A stretch of DNA of 39,864 bases, from the NCBI GenBank assembly GCA_937900485.1, contig CALCEL010000042.1, forward strand, positions 1 through 39,864, given 5' to 3'. Both the position numbers and the translations under genes were made by a program. The notes beneath the pieces were generated by a model. It was not told the origin of the DNA, ran no database searches, and was given only the letters and a program-made list of their open reading frames with translations. Source of the DNA: an uncultured Prevotellaceae bacterium. GTDB lineage: Bacteria; Bacteroidota; Bacteroidia; Bacteroidales; Bacteroidaceae. Below, one piece after another: positions 16,695 through 26,498 of the stretch; within the stretch, counting starts at the first letter, position 1, and every line of letters begins with the position of its first letter.

Positions 16695-18707
16695 ATGACC
16701 CCAAAAGAGGAGATAGAGATTCTGAGAAAGACTTTGGAACAACATAATTATAATTATTATGTACTTAACCAACCTACAATCTCGGATTTCGACTTTGACC
16801 AGATGATGAACAAACTGCAGGATTTGGAATATTTCTATCCTCAGTTTGCCGACCCGAATTCTCCTACTCAACGAGTGGGATCCGACTTGAGCCAGTCATT
16901 CAAAACAGTTGCTCACAAATATCCAATGTTATCTCTCGCAAACACTTATAACGAAGGTGACGTGAGAGATTTCTATGAGCGTGTCAGACAAGGACTTGAA
17001 GGTGAGGATTTCGAGATATGCTGTGAGATGAAATACGATGGATTGAGTATCTCACTCACTTATGTGGACGGTGTATTGACTCAAGCCGTGACACGAGGAG
17101 ACGGAGTACAGGGTGACGACGTGACTGCAAACGTGAGAACCATAAAGAGTATTCCTCTCAAACTAAGAGAGAACACTGGTTACCCTCAAGAGTTCGAGAT
17201 TAGAGGGGAGATATTGATGCCATGGACATCTTTTGAGTCCTTGAACGCAGAAAGAGAGAAGAACGGAGAACCTCTTTTCGCCAATCCCAGAAACGCCGCG
17301 TCCGGAACTTTGAAGTCACAAAAGTCAGAACTGGTAGCATCCAGAAAACTGGATGCATATCTGTATTATCTTTTGGGGGATAACATTCCTACAGATGGAT
17401 ATCATTTTCAAAACCTGCTGGAAGCACGTAAGTGGGGATTCAAGATTTCAGAGGGCATGAGACTATGTAGGTCTGTGGATGAGATACTCGATTTCATTGA
17501 GTATTGGGACAAGGAAAGAAAGAATCTGCCTGTGGCGACTGACGGTATTGTGCTAAAGGTGAATTCTTTGAGACAGCAAAGGCATCTCGGGTACACAGCA
17601 AAGAGTCCGAGATGGGCAATAGCATACAAATTCAAAGCGGAGAGAGCGTGCACCAGACTTAACATGGTGTCTTATCAGGTGGGAAGAACGGGTGCAATAA
17701 CGCCTGTAGCCAACATGGACCCGGTTCAATTGTCCGGCACACAGGTTAGAAGAGCGTCTCTACACAACGCAGACATAATTGAGGAATTAGACCTTCATAT
17801 CGGTGACATGGTATATGTGGAGAAAGGGGGAGAGATAATTCCAAAAGTGGTGGGTGTAGACAAAAGTCAAAGAACAGCAGAAATGCCTAAGGTGCGATTC
17901 ATTACGACATGTCCGGAATGTGGAGCGCCACTGGTAAGATACGAGGGCGAGGCTGCTCATTATTGTCCTAACGATACTGCATGCCCACCTCAGATAAAAG
18001 GACGAATTGAACACTTCATATCACGCACGGCAATGAACATTGACAGCCTCGGACCTGAGACTGTGGATGATTTCTTCAAGAGAGGACTAATACATGATGT
18101 TGCCGACCTCTACAAACTTACTGCCGCTGATATATCAAATAATAACAAAAACAGATCCGTATCATCGTTGAAAATCGTAAATGCGATAAAGAATTCCGTT
18201 AATGTTCCGTTTGAACGTGTGGTGTTCGCTATAGGAATCCGATTCGTAGGAGCAACAACAGCAAAGGTTTTGGCCAGACACTTCAAAAGTATGGACAGAC
18301 TAATGTCCGCCAATCTTGAAGAACTCATCAATGTTGATGGAGTAGGCAACATTATAGCAGACAGTATCGTTACTTATTTCAAAAATCTTCGCAACGTGGA
18401 GATTATTCAACGCTTAAAAGAAGCGGGTGTACGTATGAATGTGTCGGAGGATGAGGAAAAAGGAAACACAGACATTCTTGCGGGAAAAAGTATAGTGATA
18501 AGCGGTGTGTTCGCAAAACATTCACGTGACGAGTATAAAGAGATGATTGAGAAAAATGGCGGTAAGAATGTGAGCAGCATTTCCAAAAAGACGTCTTTTA
18601 TACTCGGGGGAGAAAGTATGGGACCGACAAAATTGGAGAAAGCGTCAACCCTTGGAATTAAAATAATAGACGAAAATGAATTTCTCAAAATGATAGGAGA
18701 CACATAA
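16695..18707 (+). CDS. ligA: NAD+-dependent DNA ligase
   Basis: This 670-residue, full-length LigA seals nicks in replication and repair. An N-terminal Ia domain contains conserved Tyr residues (NYNYYVLNQPTISDFDFD). The adenylation site is Lys113 in EMKYDGLSI, followed by TRGDGVQGDDVT. The OB-fold comes next, then a four-Cys zinc finger (CPECG from residue 406, YCPNDTACPP), the HhH repeats (about 440-585), and a C-terminal BRCT domain (about 595-670; LAGKSIVISGVF). All expected motifs are present, so it should be active and essential. Confidence 0.96.
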   Translation: MTPKEEIEILRKTLEQHNYNYYVLNQPTISDFDFDQMMNKLQDLEYFYPQFADPNSPTQRVGSDLSQSFKTVAHKYPMLSLANTYNEGDVRDFYERVRQGLEGEDFEICCEMKYDGLSISLTYVDGVLTQAVTRGDGVQGDDVTANVRTIKSIPLKLRENTGYPQEFEIRGEILMPWTSFESLNAEREKNGEPLFANPRNAASGTLKSQKSELVASRKLDAYLYYLLGDNIPTDGYHFQNLLEARKWGFKISEGMRLCRSVDEILDFIEYWDKERKNLPVATDGIVLKVNSLRQQRHLGYTAKSPRWAIAYKFKAERACTRLNMVSYQVGRTGAITPVANMDPVQLSGTQVRRASLHNADIIEELDLHIGDMVYVEKGGEIIPKVVGVDKSQRTAEMPKVRFITTCPECGAPLVRYEGEAAHYCPNDTACPPQIKGRIEHFISRTAMNIDSLGPETVDDFFKRGLIHDVADLYKLTAADISNNNKNRSVSSLKIVNAIKNSVNVPFERVVFAIGIRFVGATTAKVLARHFKSMDRLMSANLEELINVDGVGNIIADSIVTYFKNLRNVEIIQRLKEAGVRMNVSEDEEKGNTDILAGKSIVISGVFAKHSRDEYKEMIEKNGGKNVSSISKKTSFILGGESMGPTKLEKASTLGIKIIDENEFLKMIGDT

Positions 18708-18794
18708 ACAGGCAATGCTGTTAAACATTGAGCTAAATGTACACTATGTTCATAAAAAAATGTTATTAGTAATAGTTTTTTCGTGATAAATTAG

Positions 18795-18802
18795 TACTTT
18801 TG
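18795..18802 (+). promoter_or_regulatory. -7 element for dapA
   Basis: TACTTTTG matches TAnnTTTG 30 bp before the dapA start, giving a short leader of about 20-25 nt. No clear -33 box. Confidence 0.45.
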
Positions 18803-18831
18803 CAACAAAATCGTAAACTATAAACTTTAAT

Positions 18832-19725
18832 ATGTCACGTAACAAGTTCAAAGGCTTAGGAATTGCCCTCATCACGCCTTTTACAAAAGATGGCGCAGTA
18901 GACTACACTGCTTTGAGACGTTTATTGGACTATCAGCTATCTAATGGTATTGATTTTTTATGTATACTTGCCACAACAGGAGAGACTCCGTGTCTTACTG
19001 AGGAGGAAAAAAATAATATCAAGGATATAGTCAAGGAAAAGGTACAAGGCCGTATTCCAATTCTTTTGGGCATGGGTGGTAACAATACCGCAGCTATTGT
19101 TGACACAATAAAACACACAGACTTTAATGGTATAGACGGCATACTGAGCGTATGTCCTTACTACAACAAGCCGTCACAGGAGGGATTATATCAACATTTC
19201 AAAACTATTGCGGAAACTAGTCCTGTTCCTGTCGTACTTTATAATGTGCCAGGACGTGTTGGTGTCAACATGACAGCGGAAACCACTCTTAGATTGGCAC
19301 GTGACTGCGAGAATATCGTTGCCATAAAAGAGGCCAGCGGTAATTTCACACAGATCGATGACATAATAAAGAATAAACCAAACGACTTTGATGTAATATC
19401 AGGCGATGACGGAATAACATTTCCGCTTATCACACTTGGAGCCGCAGGTGTGATTTCTGTTATTGGAAACGCATTACCTAAGGAATTCAGTAGAATGGTA
19501 AGACTTGCGCTCAATGGTGACTATCCTAATGCGTTGACTATACATCATAAGTTCACAGAGTTGTTCAAACTTTTGTTTGTCGACGGTAATCCGGCAGGTG
19601 TGAAAGCTATGTTAAACAGTATGGGACTTATTGAGAATGAGCTCCGTCTTCCTTTGGTTCCTGCCAGAATAACAACAATGGGTGAGATTAGTGCAATTGT
19701 GAAGGAGCTTAATATTAAGTGCTGA
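18832..19725 (+). CDS. dapA: 4-hydroxy-tetrahydrodipicolinate synthase
   Basis: This 297-residue TIM-barrel enzyme condenses pyruvate with aspartate semialdehyde, the first committed step of lysine and diaminopimelate synthesis. The Schiff-base lysine is Lys166 (IVAIKEASGN). Tyr137 (LYNVPGR), Arg142 and Thr48-Thr49 (ATTGE) complete the active site, and YYNKPSQEGLYQHF is the typical partner loop. Its product feeds peptidoglycan cross-linking. It precedes ftsK by 25 nt and probably shares its transcript. Confidence 0.96.
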   Translation: MSRNKFKGLGIALITPFTKDGAVDYTALRRLLDYQLSNGIDFLCILATTGETPCLTEEEKNNIKDIVKEKVQGRIPILLGMGGNNTAAIVDTIKHTDFNGIDGILSVCPYYNKPSQEGLYQHFKTIAETSPVPVVLYNVPGRVGVNMTAETTLRLARDCENIVAIKEASGNFTQIDDIIKNKPNDFDVISGDDGITFPLITLGAAGVISVIGNALPKEFSRMVRLALNGDYPNALTIHHKFTELFKLLFVDGNPAGVKAMLNSMGLIENELRLPLVPARITTMGEISAIVKELNIKC

Positions 19726-19750
19726 TCTCATCACATCCTCATAATCATTA

Positions 19751-22537
19751 ATGGCTATCAATAAAACTGATAATAGAAAAACGTCCCGAAATAACCCCCC
19801 AAAACTTAAACCGGAGGCCGACGATGGTGCTTCTGTCGTGAATGTGTATGAGGGTCTGGGAAAGCAAAGCCTATTCTTATTCGGAATAGGCCTTGCTATT
19901 ACTTTATCTGCACTATTCCTTATTGTTGCGTTTATTTCCTATCTGATTACAGGATCTTACGATTACTCATGGTTGGAGTCAGATAGTATACTGGATGACA
20001 CTGTTAAGGTTAGGAATATTTGCGGTACTTTGGGAGCCAAAATAGCATTCTTCTTTATTAATGACTGTTTTGGACTTTCCGCATTCATCATACCACCATT
20101 TTTGCTGATGTTGGGTTTCAGACTTATGGACGTGTTTCAGGTGAAGTTATTCAAACGCTTCATCTTCTTAACTTTGTTCATGCTATGGCTTAGCATTTGC
20201 CTTGCTTTTGTCGGAAATTATCTACCTTTCATGGATAATTCTTTCTTGAAGTTAGGAGGAATGCATGGTATAAAAGTAAATAACAGCCTGAAACAAGTCA
20301 TTGGCGTACCGGGAATATTGACAATGATTTTATTCACTGGAATATGCTTTTTGACATATATAAGTAAGAGAACAGTAGAGGTGGTTCGTTCCTTCTTCAG
20401 ATTTACTTATTTACGTGAGCTGCAAGAGAAAAGAAAGAAGAAAAACGAGGAGAGACAAGCTGCAGAGGCAGAAATGGCAAAGGTCAGTGCAGATACACCA
20501 TACCAAGAAGAAAATAATGAAGAGTCTCAACTCGACAATACAGTCAATGAAACGAACCAAAATATCCATAATGATGTATCAGAAAATGGTATTAATCACC
20601 CTACAGAGTTCATAAATGTAAATGAGGGAATACAAAATGAAGATGGAGTGGTGGAGAACAATACAGACAATGTCGGTGATGACAATTTCACTATCGTCAA
20701 TCCACATGACAACGTGGTGAATCAAGACAATAACGAAGATGATACATTAAGTCAGGACAACACAACAAGCCAAGTTCTTTCTGAAGAAGACAACGCTTTG
20801 GCAATTGCAGCAGCCTTGTCTGCGAGAAATATGGAAGGCATGAGTAACACTGTGACTCTCGATATTACTTCTGAAGAAGAAACGCAAGATTATAGTAAAC
20901 AAAACTCATCAGGCACATTCGATGAGAAAGAAACAAGGAACAGTCTTGATCTTGACGTAACCTTGAACGACACGGAGATTGGAACTGGTCATATCATTCG
21001 TGAAGATGATTCTTTGGCTCCATATGATCCACACAAAGATCTCGAGAATTACAAGTATCCTACGATTGACTTATTAGCAAAGACAGACATCAGCGCATCT
21101 CCGACAATAGACATGGAAGAGCAAAACGCTAATAAGGAGCGCATCATACACGTTCTTAAGAATTTTGGTGTGGAAATCAGTAAGATCCAAGCCACAATAG
21201 GTCCAACTATCACTCTATACGAGATTGTACCTGCGGAGGGAACGAGAATCAGTAAGATACGTAATCTTGAGGATGACATCGCTTTGTCGCTTGCGGCTGA
21301 GGGAATCCGAATTATTGCTCCGATACCAGGAAAGGGTACCATTGGTATTGAGGTGCCAAACAAAAAGAAGTGCATCGTATCAATGGAGAGCATCATAAAC
21401 AGTAAGACATACCAAGAGAGTACGATGGAGCTACCTTGTGCGATTGGCAAAACGATATCTAATGAAGTGTTCATGTTTGACCTTGCCAAGGCTCCGCACC
21501 TTCTCGTAGCAGGTGCAACAGGACAAGGTAAGTCAGTCGGACTGAACGCCATTATAACCTCATTACTTTACAAGAAACACCCATCAGAACTGAAAATAGT
21601 AATGGTGGACCCAAAGAAAGTGGAGTTCAGTATCTATTCACCGATAGAAAACCATTTCCTTGCGCGCTTGGAGGAAGAGGAAGACTGTATTATCACAGAT
21701 GTGCAGAAAGTCGTCAAGACGCTTAATTCTTTATGTGTCTTAATGGACTCCAGATATGACTTACTAAAGAAAGCTGGCGTGCGCAACATCAAAGAATACA
21801 ACGCAAAGTTCAAAGAGCGCAAGCTGAATCCGGAAAATGGACATGAGTTTATGCCATACATTGTCGTCATTGTCGATGAGTTTGGTGACCTTATCATGAC
21901 AGCCGGAAAAGAGGTAGAGTTACCGATTTGTCGTATTGCACAGCTTGCGCGTGCCGTTGGTATACACATGATAATAGCCACACAGCGTCCACAGGCAAGT
22001 ATAATATCCGGAGCCATAAAGACCAACTTCCCTACGCGAATAGCGTTTAAGGTCAGCTCAATGATGGACTCAAGAGTAATTCTTGACCGATCTGGAGCAA
22101 ATCAACTCATAGGAAAAGGAGACTTGTTATTTCTTGCCGGTGCTGAGCCTGTACGTGTACAATGTGCTTTTGTCGACACACCAGAGGTGAGTGACATATG
22201 TAACTACATTGCTAGACAACAGTCTTATCTGCATCCATTGTTCTTACCGGAGGTACAGACTGACGGAGACACAGACATGATGGGAGCAGGACAGAAGATG
22301 GACTCAAAACATCTCGACCCGTTATTCGGTGAGGTTGCCAAATTTGTGGTAAACACACAACAGGGATCAACATCTATGATTCAGAGAAACTACTCGATAG
22401 GATATAACAGAGCAGGAAAGATTATGGACCAATTAGAGAAAATGGGAGTGGTAGGACCACAAGTTGGTTCTAAGCCAAGACAGGTGATGATACAAGATCC
22501 GATTACTCTGGAAAGTTTACTTAACACCATTGGTTGA
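19751..22537 (+). CDS. ftsK: DNA translocase FtsK
   Basis: This 928-residue division-site DNA pump resolves chromosome dimers at the septum. It has four N-terminal membrane helices (between about 38 and 205), then an acidic, Asn/Asp/Gln-rich linker (about 225-430) whose repetitive composition explains the greater length than compact homologues. The motor has Walker A GATGQGKS (588-595) and Walker B VVIVDEFGD (Asp709-Glu710). The C-terminal gamma winged helix (about 862-925; QRNYSIGYNRAGKIMDQLE) reads KOPS-type polar DNA motifs. The last codons form a hairpin (see 22521-22551). It is followed by the LolA-like gene and trxB. Confidence 0.95.
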   Translation: MAINKTDNRKTSRNNPPKLKPEADDGASVVNVYEGLGKQSLFLFGIGLAITLSALFLIVAFISYLITGSYDYSWLESDSILDDTVKVRNICGTLGAKIAFFFINDCFGLSAFIIPPFLLMLGFRLMDVFQVKLFKRFIFLTLFMLWLSICLAFVGNYLPFMDNSFLKLGGMHGIKVNNSLKQVIGVPGILTMILFTGICFLTYISKRTVEVVRSFFRFTYLRELQEKRKKKNEERQAAEAEMAKVSADTPYQEENNEESQLDNTVNETNQNIHNDVSENGINHPTEFINVNEGIQNEDGVVENNTDNVGDDNFTIVNPHDNVVNQDNNEDDTLSQDNTTSQVLSEEDNALAIAAALSARNMEGMSNTVTLDITSEEETQDYSKQNSSGTFDEKETRNSLDLDVTLNDTEIGTGHIIREDDSLAPYDPHKDLENYKYPTIDLLAKTDISASPTIDMEEQNANKERIIHVLKNFGVEISKIQATIGPTITLYEIVPAEGTRISKIRNLEDDIALSLAAEGIRIIAPIPGKGTIGIEVPNKKKCIVSMESIINSKTYQESTMELPCAIGKTISNEVFMFDLAKAPHLLVAGATGQGKSVGLNAIITSLLYKKHPSELKIVMVDPKKVEFSIYSPIENHFLARLEEEEDCIITDVQKVVKTLNSLCVLMDSRYDLLKKAGVRNIKEYNAKFKERKLNPENGHEFMPYIVVIVDEFGDLIMTAGKEVELPICRIAQLARAVGIHMIIATQRPQASIISGAIKTNFPTRIAFKVSSMMDSRVILDRSGANQLIGKGDLLFLAGAEPVRVQCAFVDTPEVSDICNYIARQQSYLHPLFLPEVQTDGDTDMMGAGQKMDSKHLDPLFGEVAKFVVNTQQGSTSMIQRNYSIGYNRAGKIMDQLEKMGVVGPQVGSKPRQVMIQDPITLESLLNTIG

Positions 22538-22551
22538 CCCAATGGTGTTAA
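22521..22551 (+). terminator. Hairpin spanning the ftsK stop codon
   Basis: A perfect 13-bp stem (TTAACACCATTGG, 22521-22533, with 22539-22551) has the five-base loop TTGAC, which contains the first bases of the TGA stop (22535-22537). What follows (ATATTTAAAAAG) is A-rich rather than a T-run. It may be a terminator, or a processing or stabilising hairpin between ftsK and the LolA-like gene. Confidence 0.6.
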
Positions 22552-22614
22552 ATATTTAAAAAGTATTTTGCAGTTAAAGTTATAAGTCATAAATTGCGGC
22601 GGTAAATAATAAAT

Positions 22615-23229
22615 ATGAAGATGAATAAATTATCGTATGTACTCACTCTTATAATATGCTTGACGTTCACAAATGTAACATTTGCGCAGAAAGCCAACGA
22701 TGTGCTTGACAAGACAGCTGAGAAATTCAAGTCATCTGGAGGTGTCAAAGCGCAATTCACTTATGCCATCAACGACCAGCATGGAGAAGGTCAGATTAGT
22801 CTGTCAGAAAAAAAATTCTTCTGTTCCACTGACGTTATGAAGTCATGGTACGATGGAAAGGACATGTGGCATTACGTCATATCAAACGAGGAAGTCAACG
22901 TGACTACACCGACCGCGTCTGAGACGTCAAGAATAAATCCATATTCTTTCCTGAATATTTACAAAAAAGGATATAGTTGCTCGTTTGGTAAAAACACATC
23001 TACGGAATATGTGATTAACATGAATGGCAAGGACAATGCCACATTCAAAAATATAGTAGTCAAGATAAATAAGAAGACCTATCAACCCACATACATTAAG
23101 ACTGTAGGAAAGAAAGTGACTACAGAGGTAACGATTAAATCGTTGAAGACTGGAGTTAAGTTCAGTGACAGTGAATTCAAGTTCAATAAGAAGAATTATC
23201 CTAATGTAGATATTATAGATTTAAGATGA
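22615..23229 (+). CDS. LolA-like outer-membrane lipoprotein chaperone
   Basis: This 204-residue periplasmic protein has a signal peptide (to FTNVTFAQ, residue about 25) and a single LolA-like beta-barrel domain: KFKSSGGVKAQFTYAI, FFCSTDVMKSWYDGKDMWHY and INPYSFLNIY are the family landmarks. LolA ferries lipoproteins across the periplasm to the outer membrane. The ftsK-lolA order has been seen often in Bacteroidetes. trxB starts 4 nt after its stop, so the two are probably co-transcribed. Confidence 0.82.
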   Translation: MKMNKLSYVLTLIICLTFTNVTFAQKANDVLDKTAEKFKSSGGVKAQFTYAINDQHGEGQISLSEKKFFCSTDVMKSWYDGKDMWHYVISNEEVNVTTPTASETSRINPYSFLNIYKKGYSCSFGKNTSTEYVINMNGKDNATFKNIVVKINKKTYQPTYIKTVGKKVTTEVTIKSLKTGVKFSDSEFKFNKKNYPNVDIIDLR

Positions 23230-23233
23230 TATT

Positions 23234-24172
23234 ATGGAACATATACGTTGCTTAATCATAGGTTCGGGACCTGCGGGATACACTGCAGCCATTTACGCAA
23301 GCAGAGCTAACCTGTCTCCAGTACTTTACGAAGGTATTCAGCCTGGAGGCCAACTGACAATTACAGACGTTATAGAAAACTTTCCGGGACATCCAGAGGA
23401 TTTGTCAGGTCAAGACCTGATGGATTTAATGAGACAACAAGTGGATAAGTTCGGAGCAGAGATAAGAACGAGCAACTGCGTCAAAGCGAACTTCGACGCT
23501 CAACCATATCACTTTCAGTTTGATGACGGAAGTGAGGTGGAGGCAGACACTGTGATTATTGCTACAGGAGCCAGCGCAAAATTCCTTGGACTGGACGATG
23601 AAAAGAAATACATGGGTCAGGGAGTGAGCGCATGCGCCACTTGTGACGGTTTCTTCTACAGAAAGAAAGTCGTTGCAGTTGTTGGTGGTGGTGACACTGC
23701 ATGCGGAGAGGCTCAATATCTTGCTGGACTTGCCAACAAAGTATATCTTATAGTCAGAAAGCCTTACCTACGCGCCAGCAAGATAATGCAGGAGCGTGTT
23801 CTCAACAATCCGAAGATAGAAGTGCTATTTGAGACCAACACAGAAGGATTGTACGGTGAGAATGGAGTAGAGGGCGCACACCTTATATGTAGAAAGGGAG
23901 AGAGCGACGAGAAAAAGTATGACTTACCGATTGACGGATTCTTCCTTGCCATTGGACATAGGCCAAACTCGGAAATATTCAAACCATGGATAGAGACTAA
24001 TGAAACAGGATTCATAGTTACCCAAGGAATGACTACGGCAACAAATATCCCAGGAGTATTTGCGGCAGGTGATGTGGCTGACTCCAAATACAGACAAGCA
24101 ATAGTTGCAGCCGGCAGTGGATGTAAAGCGGCGATGGATGCAGAGAAATATTTACAAGAGCATGATCTGTGA
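23234..24172 (+). CDS. trxB: Thioredoxin-disulfide reductase
   Basis: This 312-residue flavoenzyme uses NADPH to reduce thioredoxin in the cytoplasm. It has the FAD-binding GSGPAG (10-15), the redox-active CATC (Cys134 and Cys137), the NADPH-binding GGGDTA (151-156), and the second FAD motif GVFAAGDV near the C-terminus. Length and motifs are those of the low-molecular-weight bacterial type. Its stop overlaps a possible GTG start of the next gene. Confidence 0.95.
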   Translation: MEHIRCLIIGSGPAGYTAAIYASRANLSPVLYEGIQPGGQLTITDVIENFPGHPEDLSGQDLMDLMRQQVDKFGAEIRTSNCVKANFDAQPYHFQFDDGSEVEADTVIIATGASAKFLGLDDEKKYMGQGVSACATCDGFFYRKKVVAVVGGGDTACGEAQYLAGLANKVYLIVRKPYLRASKIMQERVLNNPKIEVLFETNTEGLYGENGVEGAHLICRKGESDEKKYDLPIDGFFLAIGHRPNSEIFKPWIETNETGFIVTQGMTTATNIPGVFAAGDVADSKYRQAIVAAGSGCKAAMDAEKYLQEHDL

Positions 24173-24174
24173 TT

Positions 24175-25761
24175 ATGAACACCTATTTGACGACTTCTTT
24201 CAATCTTGACAAAAAACTTGAGAATTATCCGGCGATAATACGTAAATGGAAATTATATCGTCTTGTAAATAAATGTAAGAACATATCAGACCGTAGACAT
24301 CCAGCGTTCGAGCAAAACCGAGCAATGAAATGGCTCGGTTACCTGGGAGCTATACTTTGGGCTTGTTATCTCATTTTTTTTGGTGTCTTGATAGGAACGT
24401 TAGACAACGGGTCAATAGAAATTTTCGATTATGTGAACGGAGGTCTAATATTTTTCCTTGCGTTGGACTTCATCACACGATTACTATTAGTTGACACGCC
24501 TGCGCAAGAAGTAAAACCTTTCAGGCTGTTAAATATCTCCTCTAAGTTCCTGATAAACATATTTCTTATAAGAAGAACCACCACATTATTTAACACCTTG
24601 TGGTTGTTTTTCTTTTTCCCGTTCGGCTTGTTCAGTACTGTAAAATACTATGGACTCACTGGCCTGTTCTCATATTGTATCGTACTATGGATGATATTCA
24701 TAGTCAACGGTTATTGGTATTTGATATGGAGAACATTGCTCAACAAGAACTTCATGTATATTATTATACCATTACTTATGTATACGGCTTTAATATATAT
24801 AGGTGTTTTTGATGACAAATACACGAGAATGATACTTGGTGCGGAACATACACAACCATTATTCTGGATGTTCCTATGGTTTTGCAGATGGGCTTTAGAA
24901 ATCAATCCATTGGCATATATTATTCCTGTTACCGTCGGCATCGTGCTGTATTTTGTGAATTATAAAATTCAATACGCCTCAATATATCGGGAGATAGCAG
25001 AAGTACAGGAGTCAAAGGTTAAGTCAAGAGAGATGGCACTTCTCAATCGTTTCGGGGTGGTGGGAGAATACATAAAACTTGACATCAAGTCAATAATGAG
25101 AAACAAAGTCATCAGACAATCATTCATATCTGGTTTGACATGTACAATAATCCTGACTCTGTGTTCCGCACTCACACCAATATACGACAACAATCTGTTC
25201 ATGAAATCCTACATATCAATGTATTGTTATTGTGCCTTAGCGGCAATAACCCTTACCAACGTCATGTGTCCGGAAGGAAATTACATTGACTGTCTGATGT
25301 CACGCAAAGAGTCAGTACTTGCCCTTCTGAAGGCAAAGTACTATTTCAATCTCGTTATGATGATAATACCATTTTCCATATTCATGATTTCAGTCGTATG
25401 TGGTAAGAGCACTATCATTGAGTCATTAGGTTGTCTTTTATTCACGGCTGGTCTTGTCTTGCCGGGTCTCTTACAGATGGCAGTGTACAATAAAACCACC
25501 CAGCCCCTCAACGTCAAGTTACTAAAAACAGGCGGAAACAGTAAGACACAGATTATAATATCCATGCTGGCACTTTTCGGTCCAATGATAATAATGTACG
25601 TCCTCAACCTGTTATTTGAGGAATGGGCCCCTTGGATGATGGGGGGTATGGGATTGGTTGGTATTTTACTCGAGCCTATTTGGTTGCGAAATATATACAA
25701 CAGGTTTATGGAAAGACGATACTCTAATATGGACGGATTCCGAAACACAAGAAATTTTTGA
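24175..25761 (+). CDS. ABC exporter membrane subunit, DUF5687-like
   Basis: This large membrane protein (528 residues from the ATG at 24175) has about ten to twelve hydrophobic helices. A GTG six bases earlier (24169) overlaps the trxB stop and is an alternative start. The opening resembles DUF5687 membrane proteins of Bacteroidetes, which sit next to a lone ABC ATPase as here. The ATPase gene follows after 10 nt, so the pair should form one transporter in the inner membrane. The substrate is unknown. No signature for a known exporter class was recognised beyond this context. Confidence 0.7.
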   Translation: MNTYLTTSFNLDKKLENYPAIIRKWKLYRLVNKCKNISDRRHPAFEQNRAMKWLGYLGAILWACYLIFFGVLIGTLDNGSIEIFDYVNGGLIFFLALDFITRLLLVDTPAQEVKPFRLLNISSKFLINIFLIRRTTTLFNTLWLFFFFPFGLFSTVKYYGLTGLFSYCIVLWMIFIVNGYWYLIWRTLLNKNFMYIIIPLLMYTALIYIGVFDDKYTRMILGAEHTQPLFWMFLWFCRWALEINPLAYIIPVTVGIVLYFVNYKIQYASIYREIAEVQESKVKSREMALLNRFGVVGEYIKLDIKSIMRNKVIRQSFISGLTCTIILTLCSALTPIYDNNLFMKSYISMYCYCALAAITLTNVMCPEGNYIDCLMSRKESVLALLKAKYYFNLVMMIIPFSIFMISVVCGKSTIIESLGCLLFTAGLVLPGLLQMAVYNKTTQPLNVKLLKTGGNSKTQIIISMLALFGPMIIMYVLNLLFEEWAPWMMGGMGLVGILLEPIWLRNIYNRFMERRYSNMDGFRNTRNF

Positions 25762-25771
25762 AAAGAAAAAC

Positions 25772-26494
25772 ATGAAAATAGAACTGACAGATATAAAGAA
25801 ATCATTCGGTGACAAAGTGGCACTGAACATCGATAGTTATGAGGTTAATGACGGTGAGGTTATAGGACTTGTCGGTAATAACGGTGCCGGTAAGACCACT
25901 ATGTTCCGAGTTATTCTTGATCTTATCAAGCCTGAGTCAGGGGTTGCGTTGCTTGATGGAATTAACCCTGCAGTGAGTGAGGAGTGGAAAGAGTACACCG
26001 GAGCATATGTCGACAGTGGTTTTCTCATCGACTACCTGACGCCAGAGGAATATTTCTCCTTAATAGCAAAAATCACCAACATGACAGCAGAGGAGCTTGA
26101 GAATCGTCTGCACTCATTTAAGGGATTCATGAATGATGAGGTGTTAGGGCAGAACACATTAATCAGAAACCTCTCCATGGGTAACAAGCAGAAAGTGGGA
26201 ATCATTGCAGCAATGCTCACACGTCCGAAACTGCTTATCCTTGATGAGCCTTTCAACTTTCTCGATCCGACATCACAGTTACTGATTAAACAGATCATTG
26301 AGAAATATAACCAAGATACGGGTGCAACCATCATAATCAGCTCACACAACCTTACCCATACAATAGATATCTGTACAAGAGTGACACTGCTTGAGCATGG
26401 TCGCATAATCAAAGACTACGACAAGACAACACATAAAGATATTATAAGTGAGATAGAGAACTACTTCATTGAGAACATGAAAAAAGATGAATAA
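25772..26494 (+). CDS. ABC transporter ATP-binding subunit
   Basis: The start at 25772 (MKIELTDIKKSFGDKVAL) is preferred over an upstream in-frame ATG (25658) because that one lies inside the upstream gene and adds a segment with no ABC character. The 241-residue ATPase has Walker A GNNGAGKT (35-42), signature LSMGNKQK (from 134), Walker B LLILDEPF (about 156-163) and a switch His in SSHNLTH. It resembles drug-, antibiotic- or gliding-related exporter ATPases and partners with the membrane protein encoded just upstream. Confidence 0.9.
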   Translation: MKIELTDIKKSFGDKVALNIDSYEVNDGEVIGLVGNNGAGKTTMFRVILDLIKPESGVALLDGINPAVSEEWKEYTGAYVDSGFLIDYLTPEEYFSLIAKITNMTAEELENRLHSFKGFMNDEVLGQNTLIRNLSMGNKQKVGIIAAMLTRPKLLILDEPFNFLDPTSQLLIKQIIEKYNQDTGATIIISSHNLTHTIDICTRVTLLEHGRIIKDYDKTTHKDIISEIENYFIENMKKDE

Positions 26495-26498
26495 GTAA

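Noticed and set aside
25658..25771. N-terminal extension of the ABC ATPase
   Set aside because: It overlaps the upstream membrane gene and has no ABC-like sequence; the ATG at 25772 fits.
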